Positions 1-12,200 of a stretch of DNA of 64,000 bases are shown here, one piece after another. How positions within the stretch are numbered: the first letter of the stretch is position 1; each line of letters opens with the position of its first letter. The notes below the pieces were generated by a model. The model did not search any database. It saw only the letters and a list, made by a program, of their open reading frames with translations, and was not told the origin of the DNA. The stretch is from Malaya genurostris. Lineage: Eukaryota; Arthropoda; Insecta; Diptera; Culicidae. The stretch spans positions 159,996,882 through 160,060,881 of the forward strand of contig NC_080570.1 in NCBI RefSeq assembly GCF_030247185.1. Reading direction: 5' to 3'. The position numbers and the translations under genes are program-made.

Positions 1-484
1 CGCGAGTGCAATCAATTCAACTGCAGAACTGACTACCGATAGGCCAGCTGTTGAAAAGTTCTAGAAAAAGTTACCGATTTCGGTGAAAATTGTGTACCAT
101 CGGAAGTTTACTCGACAGTAGCGAAACTGGCCAAAACTCTGTTCGGGCCTTGCGAGAATAGTAGTATGAATAGTAGAATGCAATCCAGGCAAACCTCTTC
201 TCTATGGAATTTGAAGTTCTTTGACTTATTTGTAACGAAAGCTTGAATTCTGATCGACCGTAGCTGTAAATCGCTTGCCAAATCAGAGGTTTTCTTTCTT
301 TAGAATTATTGAAACATAATTTATTCTGGTCGAAATTATCTCAATTAACATGCTGTATATATGAGCTACATCAGAAATGGTTTAGGGCGCGGATCACACT
401 GTCGAAAAGCCGGGCAAAATATTAAAAAGTTATGTGTTATTCTGCATTGTTATATTTTTTCTAACTTGCTCATATATTTAAATA
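1..484. other. Unassigned AT-rich sequence
   Basis: No coding region, repeat boundary or RNA gene could be supported here. The stretch ends at the TA dinucleotide (483-484) that forms the left target site of the DD37D element beginning at 485. Confidence 0.4.
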
Positions 485-1425
485 CAGGGTCCGGCACTCG
501 AAGTGTAACCAATTAAAAAGGCCATAAATTCAGTTTGGAAAATTACTTTTACTTAATTCAAAGTACAAAATGTGTAAAAATATTACAAAATTCAGAATCA
601 ATTCACTTTTGCTCGATATGACCACCTTTTGCCTTGACTTGATGACTTGAGAGAGCGAAGGAGTTGCTTCGTTTGGCCGAAAGCGGTCAATTTCCGAACA
701 TTGTATTTTCTGACGAGAAAATTTTTCCAATTGAGCAATTCGTAAACTCTCAAAACGATAGGGTTTACTTGACCGACCGTTCATACGAGAATTTGAGTCA
801 TCGATTGGCCACCAGGAGGCAGCACCCGCAACAGATAATGGTTTGGGCCGCTGTAGCCGCAGATGGGCGCTCTCCAATCGTTTTCATCGAGCCTGGCGTC
901 AAGGTAAATGCGACATATTATCGGGAAAGTATTCTGGAGGTTGCTTTGAAGCCGTGGGCAGACAAACATTTCGGTGGCAGACCATGGACGTTTCAGCAGG
1001 ACTCGGCACCGTCTCACAAAGCTCGAGTGAACCAAGAATGGCTGAAAAACAACGTTCCGAACTTCATCACGTCCACACAATGGCTCTCGAATTCACCAGA
1101 TGCGAATCCAATGGATTATTCTCTTTGGGCCATTTTGGAGAGCAAAGTCCGAACTAAAAGATACACCAGTCTCGAGGCGCTGAAAAAAGTTATTGTCCGC
1201 GAGTGGGCCAAAATACCTGCAAGTCACATTCGGCCAAACGAAGCAACTCCTTCGCTCTCTCAAGTCATCAAGTCAAGGCAAAAGGTGGTCATATCGAGCA
1301 AAAGTGAATTGATTCTGAATTTTGTATTATTTTTACACATTTTGTACTTTGAATTAAGTAAAAGTAATTTTCCAAACTGAATTTATGGCCTTTTTAATTG
1401 GTTACACTTCGAGTGCCGGACCCTG
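485..1425 (+). mobile_element. Tc1/mariner DD37D (ITmD37D/maT-like) snap-back derivative
   Basis: A 941-bp element flanked by TA (483-484 and 1426-1427). Its ends are long inverted arms, 485-681 and 1229-1425, about 197 bp and nearly identical. The centre (about 664-1380, plus strand) keeps only the catalytic C-terminal half of a DDE transposase: FSDEK gives the first Asp, FQQDSAPSH the second, and NPMDYSLW the last acidic residue 37 residues later, hence DD37D. No N-terminal helix-turn-helix is present. The right arm contains the 3' end of the transposase frame, so the left arm is an antisense copy of C-terminal coding sequence (readable on the minus strand at 530-680). This is the structure of a 3'-end inverted duplication, not of a simple internal deletion. 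It encodes no complete transposase and must be inactive by itself. Confidence 0.85.
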
Positions 1426-1427
1426 TA

Positions 1428-3646
1428 ATATAAATTTTGAGAATAGTTAATTGGATCAGTTTTTTTTTTACTTTTGACAGAACTTAGAATGTTTCTAAGT
1501 ACGATATTTTTTTTTCTTTAGTTGACAAAACTGTTTACAAATAGAAATTCAAATTTGAATTAAAATTTTTCTGACATAATCCTGTAGTGGCGTTTATGAA
1601 AATATGAGTAATATGAAAACTTTTATGAAATTGAGGAAGTTTAATACTACTATTACTAAGCAAAATATATAATCCTAACTCATCTTTTTCGTTTTCTTCC
1701 AAAACTACGAATAAAAGTGAGTTGTATCGATTATTGCACGTTTCGAATCGTGCAACACTCAAACAAGTTTGACACGTCGGATTGTCGCCGAAACTAACAG
1801 CCTACTGAGACTTCAGGGTAATGTACCACGTGTCAAAAGTTACTTTTCGCTTGGACACTTTGCGGGAACGCACTGGAGGACGCGTCAGTTAATCGAAAGA
1901 AATAAGAACACAAAAAAGAAGAAAAAACAACACGAAACAATCTCTAGCCGGTGGCTGGAGGCGAAAGCGTGCTGCGAATATGATTTACGACATTTCATTG
2001 GGTAACTTTTCGCACCAACAACTGCGGTAACGCGGATGGGCAAAGCTTGAAAGCTAGTCAGCGGGAACAAAGTTGGTGACATTTGTTCCCGAAAAAAGGA
2101 AGTTCTCAGCCGGTATCGTACAGCCTGGAAATGTGCGTATTTATGAGTTTGTTTGCCCCTCGTGGCCATCATGACTGGCCATTTGGCACGATTTGGCATC
2201 GCCAAAATGAAGAATGATGTCTAAATATAATGGAACTTAATGTTGGCTATTTAATATTCTGGTTTGCGCTCGAGTTACGTTGCCGTTGCCATGGATATTC
2301 CGGAGGATGGATATAACATTATTTCTGTGACACTTTTTTTTGTTTTTGGTCGGATGTTCTACAGGAATTTAGGCCCCGACGGACTGACCGCTTGATCAAA
2401 ATTGAAGGTGATAAAACAAATTATGTTTGTGAAAGTGAGTTTGCGGTTAAAGTTTTTGATCCTGTTCAGTTCAAAAAGTGTAATTCAAACTTAACTCAAA
2501 ACGGCTGTTCGTGTTCAGTGTCGTTAATCAATTTAAGTATCTTTCACCCCCAGCAACAACCACCAACAGGATTGATAGCGAAATAGTATGATAATCATCG
2601 ATAATGGCCTATAACAGGATCACTGATCCCTTTCTACACTTTTTCCGCGAAGACAACCGGACGAACCATCGCCGGCAAAGAGAAACAGGCACCAGTCGGC
2701 CGGAACGGGTCGTAATATGAAGGATATTAATCAAGAGGAGTCGTGATTTTCCATCAGCTTTACACGCCTTGTCTCTCGTTTGCCATTTCCCGGCAGTAGC
2801 CGGCCGTAGCCTGCTCTGATCTGCTGGCTCAATTTCCGCAAGGTCTGACAGAGTGACTAGACGAAGGGTGGGGGAAGAGTGACTTTTTCTCCGAAATGGT
2901 CGTAGTATGCCATGATGGGTGGAAGCGTCATACTCTGAATCCGCCATTGCATTTGTGACTGTTGTCCTAAGGGAAAGTGTTGGATGTCGGGAATTTTTCA
3001 CATTTGAATGCAGTATCGCCATTCCTTTTCGGATCGGGAATCTCTTGCAAACAATTTTGTCGCCCTCATTTCGAATTCCGAACAGCTTCTTTCATCAACT
3101 TCTCATCACAAATTCATATTCCACACTCAAAACATGTTTCTCGGAATAAACTTCTGCTGGGCTATAGCCGGTAGCCCGTCGTGCTTCGCTTTGTCACTTG
3201 GGAACTTATCGATATTGTTCGTAGCTAACCTAATAATTCAGTTTGCCGTTCCTTGCATCTTCTTATCACGAACCGACGGCTCATTCATTATGGCACAACA
3301 GTGAACCCGAGCTCCATCGTCAGTGTGCTGTACCCATTTTTGCATGTAATCTCGTTTTTATTTTATCTTTTGTCAACGAGACATATTTAATTGACACTGA
3401 ACCCTGTTTCATTTGGGATCCAAGATGAGCCAAGTAGAAGATTGCCTTATGCAGATCTGCCTCCTTGTGAATTCATGCACCTTTGTTTTTTTTATGCTTA
3501 AAGTTTTAGAAATCCATGAAACGACGAGATCTGGTGTAATCTCGAAAAATATTTGTTTTGAAAAATGCCAAAGAGTTGACGTGAAAAAAAATTGGGATAA
3601 TAGTAGATTTCGACGCTTCGTGCAAACAAAACAAGAAAACTACATA
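1428..3646. other. Unassigned sequence with dispersed-repeat traces
   Basis: No gene is supported. 1520-1625 resembles 38695-38825 (both carry a CTGTTTACAAATAGAAA-like block followed by an AATATGAGTAA-like block), so it is a copy of a dispersed repeat. 1760-2240 and 2600-3400 look unique and moderately GC-rich. Short open frames there have no recognisable domain and no clear splice context. Confidence 0.35.
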
Positions 3647-4937
3647 ACAGTTCGGCTGAAAAGTTCGTATCGTTTAGTAGAAACACACATTTTTTTGCCA
3701 AAATTCGTTTTTATTATTCAACATAATTGCCATCAGAGGCGATACAGCGATTATAGCGATCTTCCAACTTTTCGATAGCATTTTTGTAGAACGATTTGTC
3801 CTTTGCCTCAAAATAGGCCTCAGTTTCAGCGATTACCTCTTCATTGCTTCTAATTTTTTTACCAGCGAGCATTCTCTTGAGGTCTGAGAACAGGAAAAAG
3901 TCACTGGGGGCCAAATCTGGAGAATACGGTGGATGAGGGAGCAATTCGAAGCCCAATTCGTTCAATTTCAGCATGGTTTTCATCGACTTGTGACACGTTG
4001 CATTGTCTTGATGAAACAAAACTTTTTTCTTCTTCAAATGAGGCCGTTTTATTTTAAATTTCGTCCTTCAAACGCTCTAATAACGCTATATAATAGTCAC
4101 TGTAGTGGTTTTTCCCTTTTCAAGGTAGTCGATGAAAATTATACCATGCGAATCCCAAAATACAGACGCCATAACCTTACCGGCCAATTGTTGAGTCTTT
4201 CCACGCTTTGGGTTCGGTTCATCGCGTGCAGTCCACTCAGCTGACTGTTGATTGGACTCCGGAGTGAAGTGATGGAGCCATGTTTCGTCCATTGTTATAT
4301 ATCGACGAAAAAATCGGTTTTTATTTCGATAGTACAGCTCCAAACACTGCTCAGAATCATCAATTCGTTGTTGTTTTTGATCGATTGTGAGCTCACGCGG
4401 CACCCATTTTGCACAAAGCTTTCTCATATCCAAATATTCGTGAATAATATGTCCAACACGTTCCTTTGATATCTTTAGGGTGTCAGCTATCTCGATCAAC
4501 TTCACTTTACGGTCATTGAAAATCATTTTGTGGATTTTTTTTCACATTTTCATCGGTAACAGCCTCTTTTGGACGTCCACTGCGTTCATCGTCTTCGGTG
4601 CTCGTATGACCAGTACGAAATTTGCAAACCACTTACGAATTGTTGCTTCGCCCGGTGCAGAGTCTGGATAACACTCATCAAGCCATTTTTTGGTATCGGC
4701 GGCACTTTTTTTCATCAAAAAGTAGTGTTTCATCAACACACGGAATTCCTTTTTTTCCATTTTTTTTTCACAATAACAAAAGTAGCTTCACTCAAAATGC
4801 AATATCTCACAAACTAATAATCAGACAGCTGTCAAATTTATACACGTATCTTTTGAAGGTTGGTACTAACTGAAACTGAAAATTAATTCTAGTGGCGCCC
4901 TCTCATAGAAACGATACGAACTTTTCAGCCGATCTGT
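3647..4937 (-). mobile_element. Irritans-group mariner (Himar1-like), decayed copy 1
   Basis: A 1291-bp element with TA target sites at 3645-3646 and 4938-4939 and terminal inverted repeats of about 28 bp that carry CGGCTGAAAAGTTCGTATCG. The transposase reads leftward in three pieces: start MEKKEFRVL at 4760, the helix-turn-helix and middle part with WVPREL and MDETWLHHFTPES (4526-4086), and the C-terminus with HQDNATCHKS, YSPDLAPSDFFLF and CIASDGNYVE (4037-3714). The wording is very close to Himar1, and the DD34D catalytic set is visible across the pieces. Frameshifts lie near 4625, in an A-run near 4537 (8 A where copy 2 at 31626 has 7) and near 4090. The first of these is shared with copy 2. 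Confidence 0.92.
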
Positions 4938-5165
4938 TAACTGCGAAATTCGCATTAAAAAACGCCTATCATCGGAAATTCGCGTAAAGCATCGCATAAA
5001 AAGATCACAGTGTACTCTAATAAAAATCCGTTATTGTCAGCCATTATAACGAACATGTTCGTATCTCGTGCCTCCCCGTAGGTCTATGGTTTTTGGTCAT
5101 TTCATCCAGCGTCAGCTGGATTTGGTCAGATTCTGCGTTAGTAGTAAAATGAGAAAGCGCAAATA

Positions 5166-6405
5166 AAGACTGTCCCAGAAAGTATGGACGCAACCAAAAA
5201 CCGCTGCCATTTCGCAATGGTTCAGAATCTGTCAATTTTTATGGATGCGTCCTGTTGTTTACACTCTTCTCTAACCACTTGTGCAGTTGTTTATTCGTTT
5301 CAATTAGTCTGTTTCGAAATGCGTGGACTTTCAGCAGAAAAACGTCGAAAAATTGTGTACAAATGGTCTGTGCACGCGGACTGTCACTGAGAAAAATGTC
5401 AAAAATGGTAGTAGTGAGTGAAAAAGCCGTCGAAAAAAGGTCCTGTTAACCCTCAGTTCGATAAACGTATACTGAAGGCGTTCGAGCAAAAGAAGGAGGT
5501 TTCAGTTCGAGATGTGGCCAACAAAGTGGGCCCTTCGAAGTCAAATGATCTTCGTACTAAAGAACGTTAGAATCTTCGAACCTATGAGAAGCAGAAACAA
5601 CCAAAACGTAGTCCGAAGCAAGAATCATCGATCAGGCCGAGGGTTCGAAAGCTGTACAATACGATTCTTGCTGGAAATTTGAACTGCATAATCATGGACA
5701 ACGAGACATACGTGAAACTCGATTACAAATCCTTGCCGGGACCACAATATTATACGGTGCGAGAAGGGCAAGTGTTAAACCAGTCCGAGACATCGATTGA
5801 AGTCGAAAAATTTTCGTAAGAAAGCTATGGTCTGGCAAGCAATTTGTAGCTGCGGTAAGATTTCGAAACCCGTAATCGCCACTGCTTCAATGAACAGCGA
5901 AATATAAATCAAGGAATGTTTACAAAAACGACTTCTACCCATGATTCGAAGCCACAAGGATCCTGTTGTCTTCTGGCCAGATCTTGCTTCTTGCCACTAC
6001 TCGAAATCAACGGTAGAATGGTATACTATCAAAAATATCACTTTAGTCCCAAAAGACATGAATCCACCAAATTGCCCACAACTTCGACCAATTGAGTAAT
6101 TTTGGGCATTTACGAAGGCACATCTTAGGAAAAATGTCTCGGCAGCCGAAATCATTCAACAGTTCGAAAAAGATTGGAAAAAAGTGTCAAAACTTGTCGC
6201 CAAGAAGTCTGTACGGAATTTAATGAGGAACGTTCGCAAGAAGGTGCGCCAGCTAGTCTACAATGGCTAAGTAGCAAATGTTGAGAATAATATTCTGTTG
6301 TTGTAGTCTAATATTATCAGTATATCGAATAAAATTTGAATATCTAACACTTGTGAATTATTAACAGCGAAATCAAAGTGCGTCCATACTTTCTGGGACA
6401 GTCTT
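5166..6405 (+). mobile_element. ITmD37E (DD37E Tc1/mariner) element, copy A
   Basis: A 1240-bp element between TA dinucleotides, with ends AAGACTGTCCCAGAAAG and its inverse. The transposase on the plus strand begins near MRGLSAEKRR (about 5321) and is broken by stops and frameshifts. Readable parts are IIMDNETYVK (first Asp region, about 5690), VFWPDLASCHYS (second Asp, about 5970) and CPQLRPIE followed by a stop where a basic residue is expected (about 6078-6096). There are 37 residues between the second Asp and the Glu, the signature of the ITmD37E family described from Aedes mosquitoes. It is inactive. A second copy of the same subfamily lies at 19206-24552, split by a later insertion. Confidence 0.9.
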
Positions 6406-6524
6406 TAGGATTGCTTCCTGCAGTCTTTCTGAGATCGCGAAATAGTCCTCCAAATAGTTAGGAAAGACTGGTGTAAAAAGATAAATTGTAAACTTCTTTT
6501 TTTGAGTGTGAATTGTCTAGCATA

Positions 6525-7827
6525 AAGCTTGCTTCAAATAGAATTGGAACAAAGACAATTGCCTGTATTTCAGTTATTTATTATTGTATTCAAGATCTTT
6601 TTTTATACAAATGTAGCGTTTTCTTCATACTTTTAAGAAAAAATACGGATAAAGTTATTCGTCACGGTTTTGAAGGAATTCTCGAATTTTTCCTGTAACA
6701 CGGCTCATTAGGCGGCGCACACCTTCTTCGTCTATCGTTTTAGCTATCTTATTCCACCAGATCGTCATCTGATTGATGTCTTTGACAACCTTTCCCTTTG
6801 CTTTGAGTCTCCTCTTCATGATTGCCCAGTATTTCTCAATAGGGCGGAACTGGGGGCAGTTGAGTGGGTTAAGGTTTTTCGGAACAAACTGGACCACTTT
6901 CTCTGCATACCATTCTTGAGCGACTTTGCTGTAATGACAGCTTGCCAAATCTGACCAAAACATTACGGGATGGTCGTGGGATCGGATGAACGCCAAAATT
7001 CGTTTCTGGAGACACTCTTTTTGATATAGTTCCGATGTCATTGTCTCATTTGTAACGAAAACTCGTTTTTTTGCCACAGCTGCAAATGTCCTGCCAAATC
7101 ATAAATTTTCTTGCAAATTTGTCGGCAAAAACAAATTTAAATTTGGCTGGAACATCCCCCCGAGCCGTTGCCAAGTAAAATTTTTGACCTGGGATTTGAC
7201 CGAAGTCAGCCTTGACACAGGTTTCATCGTCCATCAGAAGACACCCGTCGAACTTGGTCAGCACCTGGTCAAATAGTTTCCGAGCACGAATTTTGACCAC
7301 ACTGTTCTATTCTGTTTAATGGTCCGATTTGGCTGTTAGCTAGCTCGATACGACTTGATTCCGTCCCGAAGTAGAGTTCTCCTCACGGTACTATGGGCAG
7401 CACCGAATTTTCTGGCCAAATCACGGTCTGACAGATTAGGATTCCTCTTAATCGTCTTCAAAATCTTACCACGCAATTTCCGGTCGTCAGTTCGACTCCG
7501 ACGATCGGCTTGAGGGTTCCGAATCGTCGTCAATGTTTCCTTACACCGTTTGATAACGCGCCATACAGTAGTTCTGGGCAATTTTAGCTGTTTAGCTAGC
7601 ATAGATGCAGATTACATTGGATTTTCCAAATAACTGCACAATTCTTTCCCTTCTTTCGGCTTCCATGTTGATTGTTTACAAAGTACAGTCGATTTGCGGA
7701 ATGTCAAAAATCATACGTGAAGCTGACAAAATTCCCGACGCGTGGGCACCAAGAACTTCCAAATCCGTCAACCAGGAGCGCCACAATATGAGCAAAAGTT
7801 TGTTCCAATTCTAAATGAAGCAAGCTT
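6525..7827 (-). mobile_element. ITmD37E (DD37E) element, different subfamily
   Basis: A 1303-bp element between TA dinucleotides (6523-6524, 7828-7829). Its TIRs begin AAGCTTGCTTC and extend to a TAGAATTGGAACAAA block. The transposase reads leftward. An N-terminal helix-turn-helix part (7602-7336) contains LPRTTVWRVIKR and a second recognition-helix region. MDDETCVKADF follows (about 7225), then DLASCHYSK and CPQFRPIEKYW (about 6960-6830), giving 37 residues between Asp and Glu. Frame breaks near 7320 and 7070 separate the three parts, so it is a nearly complete but dead copy. The ends and sequence differ from copy A, so this is a separate lineage. Confidence 0.9.
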
Positions 7828-7829
7828 TA

Positions 7830-9118
7830 GGAGTCGGAAAGTTGCGATGCTTTAGTCAATTTAATGTTTGTTCTGAGTTAAACAGTTCGACAACTCAAGG
7901 AGTGTTCAAATTTTTGCCTTTCTCAAACAGAAAGGCTTTGCAATCTCTGTGCAAACCGACTTTTTAACCGATACCCGGATGGCCGAATGTCATGTACCGG
8001 TCGCCTCAGCTCGACGAACCAAGGAAATGTCTGTGCGTGTGTGTATGTTTTTTTATTCAATATTATAATATAATTTTAAGACACACTGCTTAAGCTCTAA
8101 GATGCCAAGGGTATTTACTAATCTTAACTACGACTAACTTAAAACTACAATAGTATCATTATGTAATGTAGTATCGGGGTAGCGGATTCTCGAGAATTCT
8201 GCTTTCAGCTGGCGATTGGCAGTGGCCGGTGAATTGAATATTGCATGAGGGTCTTCCATATGGCGTTGGTGAATATCCATGTGGAAACAACCCCAGGCTA
8301 CGAAGGCCCGGCGGGTGGCCCGCATGGTGGTCATCGACTGGAGCGGTCTTCCGTGGGCGGTGATGATGATATTGCCGAGGAGAATGAAAGAGAAGTAAAT
8401 ATTGTGGAAAACGCGGTAAGAAGGGGATGTGGAAACAAAATGTCTGAAAACGACAGAGATCTAATTAGTTGCCATCGAGATGGTGAAGAGGCAGGGAAGG
8501 GGGAACGAAAAGTGGGTGTATGTTTGTGTGTATGAAACAAAAATGTGCACTCGATTGCCTCGATGATGGCTGAACCGATTTTTACAAACTTAGATTCAAA
8601 AGAAAGGTCTTTTGGTCCCATAGGTTGCTATTGCATTTTACCCGGATCGGACTTCCGGTTCGGTAGTAACGTGGTAGAATGTGCAAAAGAATGAAGAAAA
8701 AGTGCACTCGATTTCCTTAGAGACCGCTCAACCGATTCTGTTCAACGAAGATTCAAATTAAAGGTCTTATGATGTCATAGGTTGCTAATGAATTTCATCT
8801 GAATCCGACTTGCGGTTCGAGAGTTACGGGATAAAATGTGCAAAATGAACTAAAAACGTGCCATCGATTTTTTCAGAGACCGCTCATCCAATTTTCACAA
8901 ACGTAGGTTCAAATGAAAGGTCTTACAATCCCATATAATCCTTCAAAATTTTCAATTTCAAGAGCGTGTTTCGCCTTTCTCATATAGAAAGGCTATGCAA
9001 TGCACTGATTTTCACAAACGTAGATTCAAATGAAAGAGCTTACGGTTCCGTAACCTGCTATTGAATGTCATCGCGATCCAACTTCCGGTTTAGGAGATAC
9101 AGAGTGATATGCCGCAAA
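7830..9118. repeat. Hairpin-capped dispersed repeat and degenerate ~160-bp units
   Basis: The stretch starts with a hairpin cap (7918-7936, CCTTTCTC...GAAAGG) and carries a second perfect one (8973-8991, CCTTTCTCATATAGAAAGG). Between 8540 and 9110 at least three degenerate units recur. Each contains 'ACCGATTTTCACAAAC', 'AGATTCAAATGAAAGGTCT', 'GTCCCATAG' and 'CCGACTTCCGGTTC'. 8395-8510 is duplicated at 11448-11565. A minus frame at 8134-8334 has no recognised domain. I see no host gene here. Confidence 0.6.
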
Positions 9119-9282
9119 AATGTTTAAACGAAACAAACCGGAATTTTTGCGTCGATATGTCACAATGGATGAAACATGGATTCACCACTTCACTCCGAAA
9201 TAAAAACCATCGTCATTGGAATGGAACTGTCGAATCTCATCCATCCAATGGAACTGTCGAATCCCAAAAGCACAACAATCGG
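9119..9282 (+). mobile_element. Fragment of a mariner transposase
   Basis: An internal piece of an irritans-like mariner: coding for the YVTMDETWIHHFT region (around the first catalytic Asp), followed by a stop and a small local duplication (a GGAACTGTCGAATC block occurs twice, about 9220-9265). It matches 12590-12750 closely. It is cut at about 9283, where LINE coding sequence begins. Confidence 0.75.
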
Positions 9283-10568
9283 CTTTATTGCTCGTTTCAA
9301 CGTCGGATCCAAAAAAAATCTTCAACTCAACCCTGAACACTTTTGGAACTACGTGAACGAACAGAGGAAAGAATCAGGATTACCGACCTCAATGAGACTC
9401 GACGGCATTGAAGCATCTACCACGCTTGGAATTTGCGATTTGTTTCGCAAACATTTTAGTAGTGTTTTCTCTGAAGAACATCTAACTGATCAAGGAATAT
9501 CTCTTGCGGCGAATAATGTCCCTCTTCGTTCTCCAATTGGATGTCATCCTATTATCTCAACTGCTACTGTGAGCTCAGCATGTGCCAAGTTAAAACGGTC
9601 ATCTAGTGCTGGACCCGATGGAATTCCATCTGTTGTAATCAAAAACTGCTCTGGCAGCCTATTAGTTCCACTATCTATTATATTCAACGTTGCTCCTTAC
9701 GTTCAGGAACTTTTCCTGAAATATGGAAGAAATCCTATGTGTTTCCTGTTTATGAAAAAGCAAACAAGTGTACGGTATACAACTACCGCGGAATAGCAGC
9801 TTTATACGCCGTATCTAAGCCGTTTGAAACTATAGCTTTGGATTTTATAACACATAATTGTTCTAACTACATAATTGAGACTCAACATGGTTTCATGTCG
9901 AATCGTTCGACGTCTACAAATTAAGTATCCTGTACTTCCTTTATCATACGTTCGTTACAATCACGACTACAGGTAGATTCTATCTACACCGATTTCTCCG
10001 CTGCGTTCGACAATATTAATCATCAAATAACAATCTCAAAGTTAAATAGACTAGGATTTAACGGGTCATTTCTGAATTGGCTTCCCTCATATCTGGTCGC
10101 GAAATGATAGTGAAAATAGGAGACTGTACAACCTTACCATTCGCCGTTACCTCTGGAGTTCCTCAAGGAAGCCACCTTGGACCGTTTATATTTTTACTTT
10201 ATCTCAACGATCTAAATTTTTCGATCAAGTGCATGAAACTATCGTTCGCCGATGACTTCAAATTATTTCATGTCATCAAATCCACAGCTGACGCAGAGTT
10301 CCCGCAAGAGCAGTTGAATAATTTGACTAACTGGTGTAATATCAACAGAATGGTTTTGAACGCCTCCAAATGCTCCGTCATATCTTTTAGTCGCAAACAG
10401 TCTATAGTCAGTTTCGACTATAATATTTCACAAATTGTTCTGGAACGTACATCGTCTGTGAAGGACCTTGGTGTCCTCCTGGACTCTAAGTTAAATTTCA
10501 AGGAACAAATTGAGTTTACTATCTCCAAAGCCTCCAAAGCTGCAAGGATTCGTTTTCAGCGTTACTAA
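9283..10568 (+). pseudogene. Non-LTR retrotransposon (CR1/Jockey-type) reverse transcriptase fragment
   Basis: Reads as the reverse transcriptase region of a LINE on the plus strand, in at least three frames. The linker before RT contains HFWNYVNEQRKES. The RT fingers contain SSSAGPDGIPS (about 9600). Next come VYNYRGIAAL and ETQHGFMSNRS (about 9777-9910), and the palm is TSGVPQGSHLGPFIFLLYLNDL with FADDFKLF as the catalytic box (about 10150-10270). Frame breaks occur near 9745 and 9925-10080. No endonuclease, ORF1 or 3' tail is present. It is related to, but clearly diverged from, the near-complete LINE at 44296-48647. Its right end abuts the mariner at 10585. Confidence 0.88.
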
Positions 10569-10584
10569 AGAATTCGATGATGTA

Positions 10585-11448
10585 ACACATGGATCAATAA
10601 GTCCCGAGACTAACAATGGAAACAACATTTTTTTAGCAAATTTTTTATTTATTCATCAATATAATCACCTTTTAGGATGATACAATGGTTCCAACGTTTT
10701 TCCAATTTTTCAATACCATGTTTATAAGAAAATTATCTTTCGCTTCAAAATAAGCTTCAGTTTCAGCGATGACCTCCTCATTTGAGCCAAATCTTTTTCC
10801 AGCATTTTTTTAAGATCAGCAAAGAGCCAGTAGTCACTGGGGGCTAAATCTGGCGAGTATTGGATGTGGGGAAGCAGATCAAAGCCCAATTCGTTCAATT
10901 TCGCCATTGTTTTCATCGACTTGTGGCAGGCTGTTTTTGTTCCATCAAAAGCAATCGCGGCACCCACTTGGAAAAAACCTTTTTCATGCTCAATTTTTCA
11001 TGAAGGATAGTAAATACACTTCCATATGATATCTGTGTCATCTCAGCAATCTCACGGAGCTTCAATTTAGATCTTTCATTATAATTTTTGTCACTTCACT
11101 CACATTTTCCGGTGTAACGGCTTCCACAGGTCTACCCGAGCGTTCCGCGTCATTTGTGTCGGTACGACCACGTTTAAACTCGGCGAAACACCGACAAATC
11201 GTTGCGTTTGATAGACAAGAGTCCGGGTAACATTTTTCAATTACCAATTTGTTTTTACCCATTAAAAAACAATGTTTTATCAAAACTACAAATGACTTTA
11301 CTCCAACCTCGATAACTCAGCTGTTTCTGGTCGGATCGACGAATTTTGACCCGTTTCAAGAAAAGGTTAGTACTCTAGAAAGACGTGGTTACTGATTTAC
11401 TACGAGCGCCATCTCTGCTTTAGTCTCGGGACTTATTGATCCATGTGT
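10585..11448 (-). mobile_element. Mariner element with large internal deletion
   Basis: An 864-bp element between TA dinucleotides with TIRs ACACATGGATCAATAAGTCC. The transposase reads leftward. An N-terminal part (11283-11062) has SNATICRCFAEFKRG and ERSGRPVEAVTPENV. A C-terminal part (10967-10720) has ACHKSMKTMAKLNELGFDLLPH and YSPDLAPSDYWLF. The middle, including the DETW catalytic block, is missing. It belongs to the irritans-like group but not to the Himar1-like family at 3647 and 31626, as the TIRs are unrelated. Confidence 0.88.
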
Positions 11449-12200
11449 TAAATATTGTGGAAAACGCGGTAAAAAGGGGGTGCGGGAACAAAATGTCTGA
11501 AAACGACAGAGATCTAATTAGTTGCCATTGAGATGGTGAAGAGACAGGGAAGGGGGAACGAAAATGGTTTCATCTGAATCCGACTTCCGGTTCGAGAGTT
11601 ACGGGATAAAATGTGCAAAATGAACTAAAAACGTGCCATCGATTTTTTTCAGAGACCGCTCATCCAATTTTCACAAACGTAGGTTCAAATGAAAGGTCTT
11701 ACAATCCCATATAATCCTTCCAAATTTCATTCGGACACGACTTCCGGTTCCGGAATTACAAACTGATTGGTATATAAATTTCAATTTCATGGGCGTGTCA
11801 TATAGAAAGGTTATGCAGTGCACCGATTTTCACAAACTTAGATTCAAATGCAAGAGCTTACGGTTCCGTAGCCTGCTATTGAATTTCATCCTGATCCGAC
11901 TTTCGGTTCCCGAGATACCCAAAAATAAGGAAAATATATGCACTCACTTTTCAAAGAGATGGTTGAACCGATTTTTACAAACTTAGATTTAAATAAAAGG
12001 TCTTATAGTCCCATAGCCTGATGTCGAGTTTCATTTGGATCCGACATCCGGTTCTGGAGTTACAGGGTAATAAGTGAACATTAAGTACAAATTTTTCTCC
12101 GAAATGGCTTGACCGATTTTCACAAACTGAAATTAAAATTTCATGTGTTTTTTTTTTTCATAAACGATGGCAAACACAAGTACAAATCCCATAAAACTGA
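11449..12200. repeat. Second copy of local duplication and ~160-bp repeat units
   Basis: 11450-11565 repeats 8397-8510 almost exactly (shared AATATTGTGGAAAACGCGGT start and GACAGAGATCTAATTAGTTG block). 11570-12130 contains further degenerate units of the ACCGATTTTCACAAAC / CCGACTTCCGGTTC family and a hairpin-cap remnant near 11798 (CATATAGAAAGGTTATGCA). Confidence 0.65.
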
